A stretch of DNA of 64,000 nucleotides from an uncultured Sterolibacteriaceae bacterium. Lineage in GTDB: Bacteria; Pseudomonadota; Gammaproteobacteria; Burkholderiales; Rhodocyclaceae. The translations under genes were made by a program, and so were the position numbers. Every line of letters begins with the position of its first letter. Position 1 is the first letter of the stretch. This document shows, one piece after another, positions 44,195 to 54,579 of the stretch. Below the pieces are notes generated by a model. That model saw only the letters and a program-made list of their open reading frames with translations. It did not search any database and was not told the origin of the DNA. The stretch is from assembly GCA_937888595.1 (NCBI GenBank), contig CALARK010000020.1, forward strand, positions 1-64,000, read 5' to 3'.

Positions 44195-45529
44195 TCATCC
44201 GAGCGAATTCATGAGCCAGCGGGTGGTGCGCAGCAGCCGGGCATCGTCGCCGACGCGGCCGACCAGCTGCACCCCGACGGGCAGTCCGTTTTCACCGCTC
44301 AGCAGGGGCAGGCTGATGGCGGGCATGCCGCAGAAGGTCCACAGGGTGCAGAACTGCGGGCTGCCGGTCGATTCCAGTCCCGCCGGTGCGGTGCCGTGGA
44401 CGGCCGGCGTCAGGATCGCATCGTAGCGGTCGAAGATGTCGTCGAGCGATTCGGTGATGACGGGGATGCGCTCCAGGGTCGCCAGGTATTCGACCGCGGT
44501 GACGCGGCGGCCGCGTTCGATCTGCTCGCGCAGCGAGGCCGACATCCGTTCGGCACCCCGCTCGAAGTCGGCCGCATAGTGGTGGGCGATGTCGGCTTCC
44601 ATCACGGTCCGGTGCCAGTCGAGTACCTGGGCGGCGGAGGCCGGCAGGTCGAATTCGCCGACATGGTCGCCGAGGTGGTCGACGAGTTCGCCGATGCCCT
44701 CGCGCGCATCGGCGGCGACCTCCTCCCACCAGGGCGTTTTGACAAGCGCCAGCTTCGGCGGCAGCGGCGGGTCTTCGTCGCAGATGCGCAGCAGCGGGAC
44801 GGCGGCATGGGGCTGCATGCCATCCTCGTCGGCATCGTAGGCCATCAGGACTTCGCCGAGCAGCGCCAGGTCTTCGACGCTGCGCGCGAAGCATCCGGGC
44901 TGGTCGAGGCGGGGCGACTGGCGCAGGATGCCGCGGCAGGACACCGTGCCGCGGGTCGGCTTGAAGCCGAAGACCCCGCAGAAGGCGGCGGGCCGGATGG
45001 TCGAACCGTTGGTCTGCGTTCCCAGGGCGAGCGGCACCATGCCGGCGGCGACCGCAGCCGCGGAGCCGCTCGACGATCCGCCCGGCGTGTGGGCCGGATT
45101 GTGCGGGTTGCGCGTCTTGCCCGGTGCGTAGGTGGCGAGTTCGGTCGTCACCGTCTTGCCGAGGATGATGGCACCGGCGGCGCGCAGCAGGTCGACGACC
45201 TTGGCGTCATGCCATGGCTTGCGGCCCGAATGGAGCGGCGTGCCGTCCTCCGTCGGCATGTCGGCCGTATCGATGATGTCCTTGATGCCGACCGGCACGC
45301 CGTGCAGCGGTCCGAGCGGCTTGCCGGATGCGCGCCACTGGTCGGCTTTCCGCGCCTGCTCGATGGCATGCTGCGGATCGAGATAGGCCCAGGCCTGCAC
45401 CTCGGGATCGCGGGCCTCGATCTGCGCCAGGCAGGCGCGGACCAGGTCCTCGGCGCTGAACAGACCGTCGCGGATGCCCTGGGCGGCCTGTCGCGCGCCC
45501 AGCATGTGGAGTCCTTCCATAGCACTCAT
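44195..45529 (-). CDS. Amidase-signature family hydrolase
   Basis: A 444-residue amidase-signature enzyme (GatA/AtzF-like fold). It has catalytic Lys in VPVGIKDIIDTADMPT, the cis-Ser in PGGSSSGSAAAVAAG and nucleophile Ser in GTQTNGSTIRPAAFCGV. It would hydrolyse a small amide; the substrate is unknown, and GatA itself is unlikely without gatB/gatC beside it. Three in-frame ATGs compete: 45529, 45520 and 45505. The last has GGAAGGA 6 bases before it, so the true start may be 24 residues shorter. It sits in the TRAP operon 5 bases after the large permease. Confidence 0.85.
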   Translation of the reverse strand: MSAMEGLHMLGARQAAQGIRDGLFSAEDLVRACLAQIEARDPEVQAWAYLDPQHAIEQARKADQWRASGKPLGPLHGVPVGIKDIIDTADMPTEDGTPLHSGRKPWHDAKVVDLLRAAGAIILGKTVTTELATYAPGKTRNPHNPAHTPGGSSSGSAAAVAAGMVPLALGTQTNGSTIRPAAFCGVFGFKPTRGTVSCRGILRQSPRLDQPGCFARSVEDLALLGEVLMAYDADEDGMQPHAAVPLLRICDEDPPLPPKLALVKTPWWEEVAADAREGIGELVDHLGDHVGEFDLPASAAQVLDWHRTVMEADIAHHYAADFERGAERMSASLREQIERGRRVTAVEYLATLERIPVITESLDDIFDRYDAILTPAVHGTAPAGLESTGSPQFCTLWTFCGMPAISLPLLSGENGLPVGVQLVGRVGDDARLLRTTRWLMNSLG

Positions 45530-45534
45530 GCCCT

Positions 45535-46884
45535 TCAGTTACCGTAGAACACTTCCGGCAGCCAGTAGACCAGCTGCGGGAAGACGTAGACCAGCACCAT
45601 GGCGACGATCACCATCGACAGGAAGGGCAGGCAGCCCTTGAAGATGGTGCCCAGTTCGACGTGTTTCGGCGCGACCCCCTTGAGGTAGTAGGCCGACATC
45701 GCCATCGGTGGCGTGAGGAAGGAGGTCTGCAGGTTCAGCGCGATCAGGATGCCGAAGAACATCGGATCGACGTTGAAGTGCGGCAGCAGCGGCAGGAAGA
45801 TGGGGACGAAGATGATGATGATCTCGCTCCATTCCAGCGGCCAGCCGAGCAGGAAGATGATCACCTGCGACAGGATCAGGAAGGTCACGGTGTTCAGGTC
45901 CAGGCCGAGGACGAACTCCTTGATCAGTCCTTCGCCGCCGAGGTAGGAAAACACCGACGAGAAGGTCCAGGAACCGACGAACAGCCAGCAGACCATCGCG
46001 GTGGTGCGTGCGGTCAGGAACACGGCCTCCTTGAGCCGCCCCCAGGTCAGGGCGCCGTAGGCTGCGGCCAGCACCACGCCGCCGAGCGCGCCGATGGCGG
46101 CCGCCTCGCTGGGGGTCGCCAGGCCGAACAGGATCGCCCCGAGGACGGAGAGGATCAGGACAGCCAGCGGCAGGAAGGCCTTGGCGAGCAGCACGAAGAC
46201 CTGCACCCAGTTGACGCCCTCGATCTGTTCCTTGGGCAGCTTGGGCGCCAGCGATGGATTGACGAGGACGCGACCCACGACATAGACCATATAGAGGCCG
46301 GCGAGCAGCATGCCGGGGATCATCGCCGCGGCATACAGCTTGACGACGGAGATCGCCGAGGTCGCGCCATAGACGATCAGCATGATCGACGGCGGGATCA
46401 GGATGCCCAGCGTCCCGCCCGCGGCGATGACGCCGGTGGACAGCTTCTGGTCGTAGCCCGCCTTGAGCATCGCCGGCAGGGCGAGCAGGCCCATCAGCGT
46501 GACCACCGCGCCGACGATGCCGGTCGCCGTGGCGAACAGCGCGCAGGTGATCAGGGCGGCCACCGCCATGGCGCCGGGCACCGCCCGGAAGGCGACCTGC
46601 AGGCTGTGGAACAGCCGGTCGAGGATGTTCGCCCGTTCGACGATATAGCCCATGAACAGGAACAGCGGGATCGACACCAGCACGTCGTTGTTCATGACGC
46701 TGAAGGTGTTCTGGGTCAGCAGGTAGAACACCCGGTTGTCGAAGAAGGCCTGGTCGGGCTGGAAGTAGGCGTAGTAGCCGAAGCCGACGCCCATCGCCAT
46801 CAGCGTGAATGCGATCGGGAAGCCGAGCAGGATGATGAAGATGAACGCCCCCAGCATCAGGATGGCGACTTGGGGATCGGTCAT
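45535..46884 (-). CDS. TRAP transporter large permease (DctM family)
   Basis: A 449-residue integral membrane protein with about 12 hydrophobic segments, of usual DctM size. Landmarks are IPLFLFMGYIVERANILDRL, TGIVGAVVTLMG and GGTLGILIPPSIMLIVYG. It carries the ion-coupled transport path of a tripartite transporter. Its start overlaps the small-permease stop (ATGA). The substrate is unknown; the operon's dehydrogenases and amidase suggest an organic acid or related compound. Confidence 0.92.
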   Translation of the reverse strand: MTDPQVAILMLGAFIFIILLGFPIAFTLMAMGVGFGYYAYFQPDQAFFDNRVFYLLTQNTFSVMNNDVLVSIPLFLFMGYIVERANILDRLFHSLQVAFRAVPGAMAVAALITCALFATATGIVGAVVTLMGLLALPAMLKAGYDQKLSTGVIAAGGTLGILIPPSIMLIVYGATSAISVVKLYAAAMIPGMLLAGLYMVYVVGRVLVNPSLAPKLPKEQIEGVNWVQVFVLLAKAFLPLAVLILSVLGAILFGLATPSEAAAIGALGGVVLAAAYGALTWGRLKEAVFLTARTTAMVCWLFVGSWTFSSVFSYLGGEGLIKEFVLGLDLNTVTFLILSQVIIFLLGWPLEWSEIIIIFVPIFLPLLPHFNVDPMFFGILIALNLQTSFLTPPMAMSAYYLKGVAPKHVELGTIFKGCLPFLSMVIVAMVLVYVFPQLVYWLPEVFYGN

Positions 46885-47537
46885 TTACTGTCTCCCAGAA
46901 TATCCTTGGTCGAGCGGTAGTCGTGTGGCGTACGCTCCGGCATTTCGGCTTCGTGCCCCATGCGCTGCTCATCCTGGACCTGGTGCAGCACCGCGGTTTC
47001 CAGCTCCTCCACGTCGTGGAGCCGTTCGGGCCAGGCGCCGGTGCGGATGCAGATGATGCAGCGCAGGACCTCGGCGAAGCCCTGCAGGCAGAGCAGGATG
47101 CCGGCCGCCGGGATGATCATCTTGAGCTGCCAGATCGGCACGCCGATCGGGCTGTTGACGCTGACCTCGCCGATGCGGAGCGCGTCCGCAGCGTAGTGCC
47201 AGCCGGAATAGGCGAGGGCGATCACGCCCGGATAGAAGAAGATGATGTAGAGCACCAGCTCGAGGCTGCCCTGGACGCGGGGCGGCATCAGGCGGTAGAA
47301 GATATCGCCGCGCACATGGGCGCCGCGCGACAGGGCGTAGGCCCCCGACATCAGGAACAGGGCGCCGTACAGGATGTAGCTCATGTCGAAGGCCCAGCTG
47401 GTGGGGTCGTCCAGCACGTAGCGGACGAAGACTTCATAGGAGGTGCCCAGCGTCAGGATGACGATGCACCAGGCGAATGCATGGCCGACCGACTTGGAAA
47501 TCTGGTCGATGCCGTGCAGCAATGATTGTATGGACAT
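46881..47537 (-). CDS. TRAP transporter small permease (DctQ family)
   Basis: A 218-residue protein with four membrane segments and the family motif SYEVFVRYVLDDPTSWAFDMS. The C-terminus carries an unusually long charged tail (about 160-218) beyond the last helix. ATG 47537 (MSIQSLLHGIDQISKSV) is chosen because the family begins there. It pairs with the DctM-type gene it overlaps; the binding-protein gene upstream is interrupted by an amber codon. Confidence 0.87.
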   Translation of the reverse strand: MSIQSLLHGIDQISKSVGHAFAWCIVILTLGTSYEVFVRYVLDDPTSWAFDMSYILYGALFLMSGAYALSRGAHVRGDIFYRLMPPRVQGSLELVLYIIFFYPGVIALAYSGWHYAADALRIGEVSVNSPIGVPIWQLKMIIPAAGILLCLQGFAEVLRCIICIRTGAWPERLHDVEELETAVLHQVQDEQRMGHEAEMPERTPHDYRSTKDILGDSK

Positions 47538-47608
47538 GATGCCGCTCCGTAGGTCGCGGCGGGGGCAATGGTCCCCGCCGCGGTTCGGGTCTCCGGTGCT
47601 CGGCCGGA

Positions 47609-48748
47609 TCAGAAGCCCAGCTTGCCGAAGATGTGCTCGTAGGCAGCCTTGTAGTCGGCGTTGTTGAAGAAGTGGTAGTAGCCGACACGCTGCGCCCACG
47701 CCTTCTGCGACTCCCAGACCTTCTTGAAGAACGGGTCTTCCGCGGTGAGCTTGTCGACGATCTTGTCCCAGGCCTTGATCTGGGCGTCGAAGATCTCCTG
47801 CGGCGTGCGGATGATGTTGACCTTGTCCTTGTTCTTCAGGTCCTGCAGGTCACGCGAGTAGTTGTCCATCGCCAGCGCATAGTTGGCGGTGGAAGCGGCC
47901 TCGGCGGCGTAGCGCAGCACGGCCTGCAGGTCCTTCGGCAGGGACTCGTACTTCTTCTTGTTGAAGACGATCTCGAAGAACTCCATCGACTGGTGGTAGC
48001 TGCCCATCATGTAGTTCTTGGCCACGTCCTGCGCGCCGAAGCGGCGGTCGGAGGTCGGGTTGTTGAACTCGAAGGCGTCGATGACGCCGCGCTCCATCGC
48101 CGGGACGATCTCGCCGCCGGGCAGCTGGGTCACCTTCATGCCGAGCTCGTTCATCAGGTCGGCGGCCAGGCCCACGGTGCGGTACTTGAAGCCCTTCAGC
48201 TCCTTGGCCGACTGGATCGGCTTCTTGAACCAGCCGAGCGGTTGCGTCGGCATCGGCATGGCGAAGAAGCCGACGACGTTGAGGCCGAGCTTCTTCATCA
48301 GTTCGTCGTAGAAGACCTGGCCTTCCTTGTGGATCCAGGCCAGGTTCTGCGCGGCATCGCAGCCGCTCACCGGGCCGGAGCCGAACAGCGAGGCGACCTT
48401 GCTCTTGCCGTACCAGTACACGGCGACCTGGTGGCCGGCATCGATCACGCCTTTCGAGGTCGCTTCCATCACCTCGAAGGGCTTGACCACGGAGCCCGCG
48501 ACCAGGTAGTCGATGCGCAGGCGGCCGCCGGCCATTTCGTTGACGCGCTTGACGTACTCCTAGGCCATCTCGTTGAAAATGTCCTTCGCACCCCAGGCAC
48601 CCTGCATCTTGAGCACGATCGGGGACTGCGCGACGGAGATCATCGGGAATCCGGTGATCGCCGCGCCGGTCGCAGCGGTGGTGAGGAACTTGCGACGCGA
48701 AACCTGTCGGGGTGCTTCTGTCGCGGTGGTCTTGACTTCAGTCTCCAT
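47609..48748 (-). pseudogene. TRAP solute-binding protein gene with in-frame amber codon
   Basis: A DctP-family periplasmic binding protein interrupted at codon 63. Start ATG 48748 follows a GGAGGAG site and gives a twin-arginine signal (VSRRKFLTTAATGAAITGFP). Reading ends at TAG (48562-48560) after GAKDIFNEMA, then continues in the same frame as EYVKRVNEMAGGRLRIDYLV to a normal stop, a full-length 378-residue protein if the TAG is read. The family usually has Lys or Gln here (AAG or CAG), so one base change explains it. The rest is well conserved (YYWYGKSKVASLFGSGPVSG; GGEIVPAMERGVIDAFEFNN). It may be a recent null mutation, read-through or sequence error. Without it the TRAP transporter should not work. 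Confidence 0.8.
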
Positions 48749-48862
48749 GTTTGACTCCTCCTGTTGTGACTTGCTTGTTACGAAGTGGTTACTGCCTGCT
48801 TCAATCATTCCAGCCTACCACGGTGCTGAAACGTTTGACTCGCTACATCCCGTGGCCTGGCT

Positions 48863-49645
48863 TCAGCGCAGCATCTTGAGGCGATGCAGCAGCATGCCGG
48901 CCAGTTCCTTCAGTTCCTCCACAGCCTGCTCTCGCTTGCGCGAGGTGCCGGTGCCCTTGAGCATGCTGACGGCGACGGCCGCCAGCGCCGGTCCGCCGTC
49001 CGGATCGACGATCGGCACGCCGATGCAGCACATGCCGTCACGCGTTTCCTCGTTGTCCACCGCATAGCCCTGCCGGCGCACGGTGCGCATCTCGTCGACC
49101 AGTGCCGTGATGCTGCGGCAGCTTTTCGCCGTCAGGCGCGGCAGGCGCTGGCCTTTGAACAGCTGCCGGATCTCGGCATCGCCCAGCGAGGCGATCAGGG
49201 CCTTGCCGGTCGCCGTGCAGCTGACCGGCAGGCGCATGCCGATGCGATAGGTGATACCGACCGGCAGGCTGCCGTTGCGGCAGGCGACATAGACCACGTC
49301 GGTCCCGTCGCGCACGGCCAGCACGGCGCCTTCCTCGTCGAAGGTGCCGACGGCGTCGAGCGCGTGCGCGAATTCCTTGGCGAGGTCGGTACGCGCCAGG
49401 TAGGCGTGGGCGAGGTCGACCAGGTGGGTGCCGAGATGATAGGAGCCGTCGTCGAAGCGCTTCAGCAGGCCCGCCACCGTGAGGCTGGTGCACAGGCCCA
49501 GCGTGGAACTCTTCGGCAGGCCGAGGCGGGCGGCGAGCTCGCCGAGCCCCAGCGCCTCGCGCGAGGCGGCGACCTCGTCGAGCAGCCGTGCCGCCTTGAG
49601 CACGGATGGCACGACCGATTTTGGCAAGTCCCGTGTCATCTCCAC
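48863..49645 (-). CDS. IclR-family transcription regulator
   Basis: A 260-residue regulator. The winged helix-turn-helix is at about 15-70 (ALGLGELAARLGLPKSSTLG). The IclR effector domain is at about 85-255 (MRLPVSCTATGKALIASLGD; RQGYAVDNEETRDGMCCIGV). It lies between the TRAP operon (same strand, 114 bases downstream) and divergent mmsA, so it probably controls one or both. Start 49645 or the Met two codons later are both possible. Confidence 0.9.
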   Translation of the reverse strand: MEMTRDLPKSVVPSVLKAARLLDEVAASREALGLGELAARLGLPKSSTLGLCTSLTVAGLLKRFDDGSYHLGTHLVDLAHAYLARTDLAKEFAHALDAVGTFDEEGAVLAVRDGTDVVYVACRNGSLPVGITYRIGMRLPVSCTATGKALIASLGDAEIRQLFKGQRLPRLTAKSCRSITALVDEMRTVRRQGYAVDNEETRDGMCCIGVPIVDPDGGPALAAVAVSMLKGTGTSRKREQAVEELKELAGMLLHRLKMLR

Positions 49646-49682
49646 CGCCGAGTTATCCCCGCTATCGTTGTTGTCTCTTCGT

Positions 49683-49712
49683 TTGACACCCCGAAGGTTG
49701 CAGACCTATGAT
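49683..49712 (+). promoter_or_regulatory. Putative mmsA promoter
   Basis: TTGACA (49683-49688), 18-base spacer, TATGAT (49707-49712), 36 bases before the mmsA start, in the gap shared with the divergent IclR gene. The likely IclR operator is in the same gap but was not identified. Confidence 0.5.
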
Positions 49713-49748
49713 AGTCCAAGTTCACATTCAGGGACAACGTTCATATAT

Positions 49749-51248
<1,500 letters not shown>

Positions 51249-51268
51249 AGCCACTACGTAGGTAATAA

Positions 51269-51294
51269 GTGGCCGGGGCGCTCTCCCCGGCCAC
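51269..51294 (+). terminator. Strong hairpin after mmsA
   Basis: A perfect 10-bp stem, GTGGCCGGGG / CCCCGGCCAC, with a 6-base loop, 20 bases past the mmsA stop. No T-run follows, so termination may be partial. TATAAT at 51302-51307, a possible -10 for the next gene, follows directly. Confidence 0.6.
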
Positions 51295-51336
51295 CGGTGT
51301 CTATAATGGCCGCGTTTTCCTCACGGGAATGACACC

Positions 51337-52041
51337 ATGCCCCTTATCGTGAATGCCCTGTTGTCCATGCTGGTCCTGCTGTCGGCAGGCTTCGCCCGTG
51401 CCGAGACGATCACCGTCAGCACCAACAACACCCCGCAGGATCGCAAGGCGCTGGAGGCGATTTCGAAGGAGGCCTTTCGTCGCATCGGCCATGAATTCAA
51501 GCTGGTCAGCCTGCCCTCCGAGCGTTCGCTCCGCGCTGCGGATGCCGGCGAGGTCGATGGCGAGGGATTGCGCGTCGCGGGCCTGGCGGACAAGTACCCG
51601 AACCTGGTCCAGGTACCGGAACGCTATATCGGCATCAGCTTCGTGGCGTTCGCCACCGATCCGATGATCCGCCTCGATGCCGGCTGGGACAGCCTCAAGC
51701 CCTACCGGGTCGCCTTCATCAACGGCTGGAAGATGTTCGAGGCGAACACCTCGGGCGCCCAGGTCGTCAACAAGGTCGAACATCCCGAGCAGATGTTCCG
51801 GATGCTGGAAGGCGGGCGCATCGACCTGGCCCTCTACACCCTCGCCGATGGCGTCGCGCTGGCCCGCGGCATGGGCCTGGCGTCCGTCCGTCCGGTCCGG
51901 CCGGCCTTGAAGGATGTCGACATGTACCTGTACCTGAACAGGAAGCATGCGGCGCTGGTCCCGCAGATCGCCGAGGCCCTGCGGGCGATGAAGGCCGACG
52001 GCACGACCGCCCGGCTGCTGGCGGACATCGAGGCGCGCTAG
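51337..52041 (+). CDS. Orphan periplasmic solute-binding protein (SBP_bac_3-like)
   Basis: A 234-residue periplasmic protein with signal peptide about 1-22 (LLSMLVLLSAGFARA). The mature part resembles amino-acid-type binding domains (EAISKEAFRRIGHEFKLVSL; MFRMLEGGRIDLALYTLADG). No ABC genes accompany it. The hybrid kinase starts 14 bases downstream, so it is likely a ligand carrier for that sensor. The ligand is unknown. Confidence 0.82.
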   Translation: MPLIVNALLSMLVLLSAGFARAETITVSTNNTPQDRKALEAISKEAFRRIGHEFKLVSLPSERSLRAADAGEVDGEGLRVAGLADKYPNLVQVPERYIGISFVAFATDPMIRLDAGWDSLKPYRVAFINGWKMFEANTSGAQVVNKVEHPEQMFRMLEGGRIDLALYTLADGVALARGMGLASVRPVRPALKDVDMYLYLNRKHAALVPQIAEALRAMKADGTTARLLADIEAR

Positions 52042-52055
52042 GCGGAGCGGCGTTC

Positions 52056-54467
52056 ATGCCCGACGTTCGCCCCAGCCGCCTGGCCTTCCTCGGTCTCCGC
52101 AGCCGGGTGACGCGGCGACTGCTCGCTTGGGGGTTCATCGTCGGCAGCGTCATCGCCGTGCTCCTGTCCGCAGGGGACGCTTATCTCGAGTATCGCCAGC
52201 GCCTAGACCATCTGGAAAAGCATCTCGATAGCGTCGGGGCTTTCTCTGCACCGCCGCTGGTCAAGAGCCTCTGGGCCTTCGACCGCGAACAGGTCAGGGT
52301 GCAGCTCGACGGCTTCGCCATCCTGCCGGATGTCTCGGCAGCCCGTCTGCGCATGGCGGACGGCAGCGGCGAACTGCATTTCGGCGCCCGCACGCTGTCG
52401 AAAGAGACCTATGAACGCAGCTTCCCGCTGGTTCATGTCGAAAACGGACGCGAGTATCCGCTGGGCACGCTGACCCTGGTCACCGACCTGCAGGCCGACC
52501 GGGAGCGGATGTTCGGCAGGGCGTGGATGGCGCTGGCCGGCAACGGGCTGCTGATCATGGCCCTGCTTCTCGTCGCACTGCTGATCTATCACGGCGTCGT
52601 GCGCCGCCGCCTCGCGGTGATCTCCAGGGAACTGCACGACATCACGCCGGCGGATCTGCGGGCAGCAGACACGGCCGTTCCCGCCGACAAGCCGGACAAG
52701 GACGAGTTCGATGTGCTGGCCGATTCCATCGTCGCCCTGAAGGCGACGGCCGGTCGGGCCCTGCGCGACGTCGAGGAAAAGAACGCTGCACTGCACAGCC
52801 TGACCGACAAGCTCGACGAGTCGCGCAGCCTGCTGCAAAGCATCATCGATACCGCGCCGGTGCGCGTGTTCTGGAAGGACCGCCAGTTGCACTACCTCGG
52901 CTGCAACCCGCTCTTCGCCCGGGATGCCGGCCGGCAGACCCCGGAGGAGATGATCGGCAAGGACGATTACCAGATGGACTGGGCGGCGCAGGCCGAGCTG
53001 TACCGCAGCGACGACCGGCACATCATCGATTCGGGCGTCCCGCGCCTGAACTTCGAGGAACCCCAGACCACGCCGGATGGCAAGACGATCTGGCTGCGTA
53101 CCTCGAAAGTGCCGCTGCGCAACCGGACAGGCGACATCATCGGGGTGATGGGACTCTATGACGACATCACCGAGTTCAAGCAGGTGGTCGAAGAACTGCA
53201 TCGCCATCGCGAGGACCTCGAACGACTGGTGGAAGAGCGCACCGCCGAGATGACGCGCGCCAAGGAGGCGGCCGAAACCGCCAATATCGCCAAGAGCGCC
53301 TTCCTCGCGAACATGTCGCATGAGATTCGTACGCCGCTCAATGCCATCACGGGCATGGCGTACCTGCTGCGGAAGTCCGGACTGAACGGGGAACAGGACG
53401 ACCGGCTGGCCAAGATCGAGGGGGCCAGCGAACATCTGCTCGGCATCATCAACGCCGTGCTCGAACTGTCCAAGATCGAGGCGGGGAAGTTTTCCCTCGA
53501 AACGGTTCCGGTGCGCCCCGAGGCCGTGCTGGGCAACGTCGTTTCACTGCTGCATGAGCGTGCGCAGGCCAAGGGGCTGAAGCTGGTCACCGAGCTGCAC
53601 GACGTGCCGCCGACGCTGCTGGGGGATCCCACGCGCATCCAGCAGGCGCTGCTCAACTACGCCATCAATGCGGTCAAGTTCACCGAGCAGGGCATCATCT
53701 CCCTGTGCGTCAGGCCGATCGGATCGGACCGGGACAGCGTGCTGCTGCGCTTCGAGGTACGCGATACGGGCATCGGCATCGCGCCGGAGGTGCTGCCGCG
53801 GCTGTTTTCCGCCTTCGAGCAGGCGGACAACAGCACGACGCGCAAATACGGGGGCACCGGCCTGGGGCTGGCCATTACCCGCAAGCTCGCGCAGATGATG
53901 GGCGGCGATGCCGGCGCTGAAAGCACCCCCGGAACAGGCAGCCTGTTCTGGTTCACCGTCCGGATGAAGCGGGCGGAAAACAGCGATTCCGCAGCGGCGG
54001 CTTCCGACGCCGGGACTACGATGGATCGCGCCTATGTGTCGGGCGATGCCGAGGCGATCCTCCGGCGCGAGTTCGCCGGCGTCCGCATCCTGGTCGCCGA
54101 GGACGAGCCGCTGAATCAGGAAATCACGCTGGCGATGCTCGCCGATGCCGGCCTGCAGGCAGAAGTCGCCGCGGATGGACGCGAGGCGGTCGAACTGGTC
54201 TCGTCCCGCTACTACGACCTGATCCTGATGGACATGCAGATGCCGCGGATGGACGGCCTCGAGGCCACCCGCCAGATCCGGCGCGGCAGCCGCAACAGCC
54301 GCGTGCCGATCATCGCCATGACGGCCAACGCCTTCGCTTCCGACCGGACGCGCTGTACCGAGGCGGGCATGGACGACTTCGTCCCCAAGCCGGTCAATCC
54401 CGGGAATCTGTTCGCCATCGTACTGAAATGGCTGGAAGCCAGGCGGCGCCGACCGGACATTGACTGA
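52056..54467 (+). CDS. Membrane PAS hybrid histidine kinase with one receiver
   Basis: An 803-residue sensor. Membrane segments at about 22-44 and 162-185 flank a periplasmic domain of about 115 residues (LVKSLWAFDREQVRVQLDGF). HAMP-like region to about 240, PAS about 262-385. HisKA with His in ANMSHEIRTPLNAITGMAYL, ATPase (GTGLGLAITRKL) and a receiver (VAEDEPLN; LMDMQMPRMDG; VPKPVN) follow. It has no Hpt, so final transfer needs a separate protein. It follows a binding-protein gene by 14 bases. Confidence 0.9.
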   Translation: MPDVRPSRLAFLGLRSRVTRRLLAWGFIVGSVIAVLLSAGDAYLEYRQRLDHLEKHLDSVGAFSAPPLVKSLWAFDREQVRVQLDGFAILPDVSAARLRMADGSGELHFGARTLSKETYERSFPLVHVENGREYPLGTLTLVTDLQADRERMFGRAWMALAGNGLLIMALLLVALLIYHGVVRRRLAVISRELHDITPADLRAADTAVPADKPDKDEFDVLADSIVALKATAGRALRDVEEKNAALHSLTDKLDESRSLLQSIIDTAPVRVFWKDRQLHYLGCNPLFARDAGRQTPEEMIGKDDYQMDWAAQAELYRSDDRHIIDSGVPRLNFEEPQTTPDGKTIWLRTSKVPLRNRTGDIIGVMGLYDDITEFKQVVEELHRHREDLERLVEERTAEMTRAKEAAETANIAKSAFLANMSHEIRTPLNAITGMAYLLRKSGLNGEQDDRLAKIEGASEHLLGIINAVLELSKIEAGKFSLETVPVRPEAVLGNVVSLLHERAQAKGLKLVTELHDVPPTLLGDPTRIQQALLNYAINAVKFTEQGIISLCVRPIGSDRDSVLLRFEVRDTGIGIAPEVLPRLFSAFEQADNSTTRKYGGTGLGLAITRKLAQMMGGDAGAESTPGTGSLFWFTVRMKRAENSDSAAAASDAGTTMDRAYVSGDAEAILRREFAGVRILVAEDEPLNQEITLAMLADAGLQAEVAADGREAVELVSSRYYDLILMDMQMPRMDGLEATRQIRRGSRNSRVPIIAMTANAFASDRTRCTEAGMDDFVPKPVNPGNLFAIVLKWLEARRRRPDID

Positions 54468-54494
54468 GTCGGGGCCGGACGGCCCCGGACCGAC

Positions 54495-54520
54495 CGAAAG
54501 TCGGCGCCGGCGGGACGGCG
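54495..54520 (+). repeat. 26-bp dispersed repeat, copy 10
   Basis: Exact core match, in the gap before purL. It occupies the place of the -35 element for the TATAAT at 54526-54531. Confidence 0.85.
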
Positions 54521-54525
54521 GCAGA

Positions 54526-54531
54526 TATAAT
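54526..54531 (+). promoter_or_regulatory. TATAAT -10 element upstream of purL
   Basis: A perfect -10 hexamer 48 bases before the purL ATG. No recognisable -35 lies 17 bases upstream; that position is filled by repeat copy 10. Confidence 0.45.
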
Positions 54532-54579
54532 TTTCACCCTGCCGCCGCCCTTTTCGCCCGGCTTCCTGAAAGCTCCGCC

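Noticed and set aside
44195..45529. GatA subunit of glutamyl-tRNA amidotransferase.
   Set aside because: No gatB or gatC nearby; it lies in a transport/catabolic operon.
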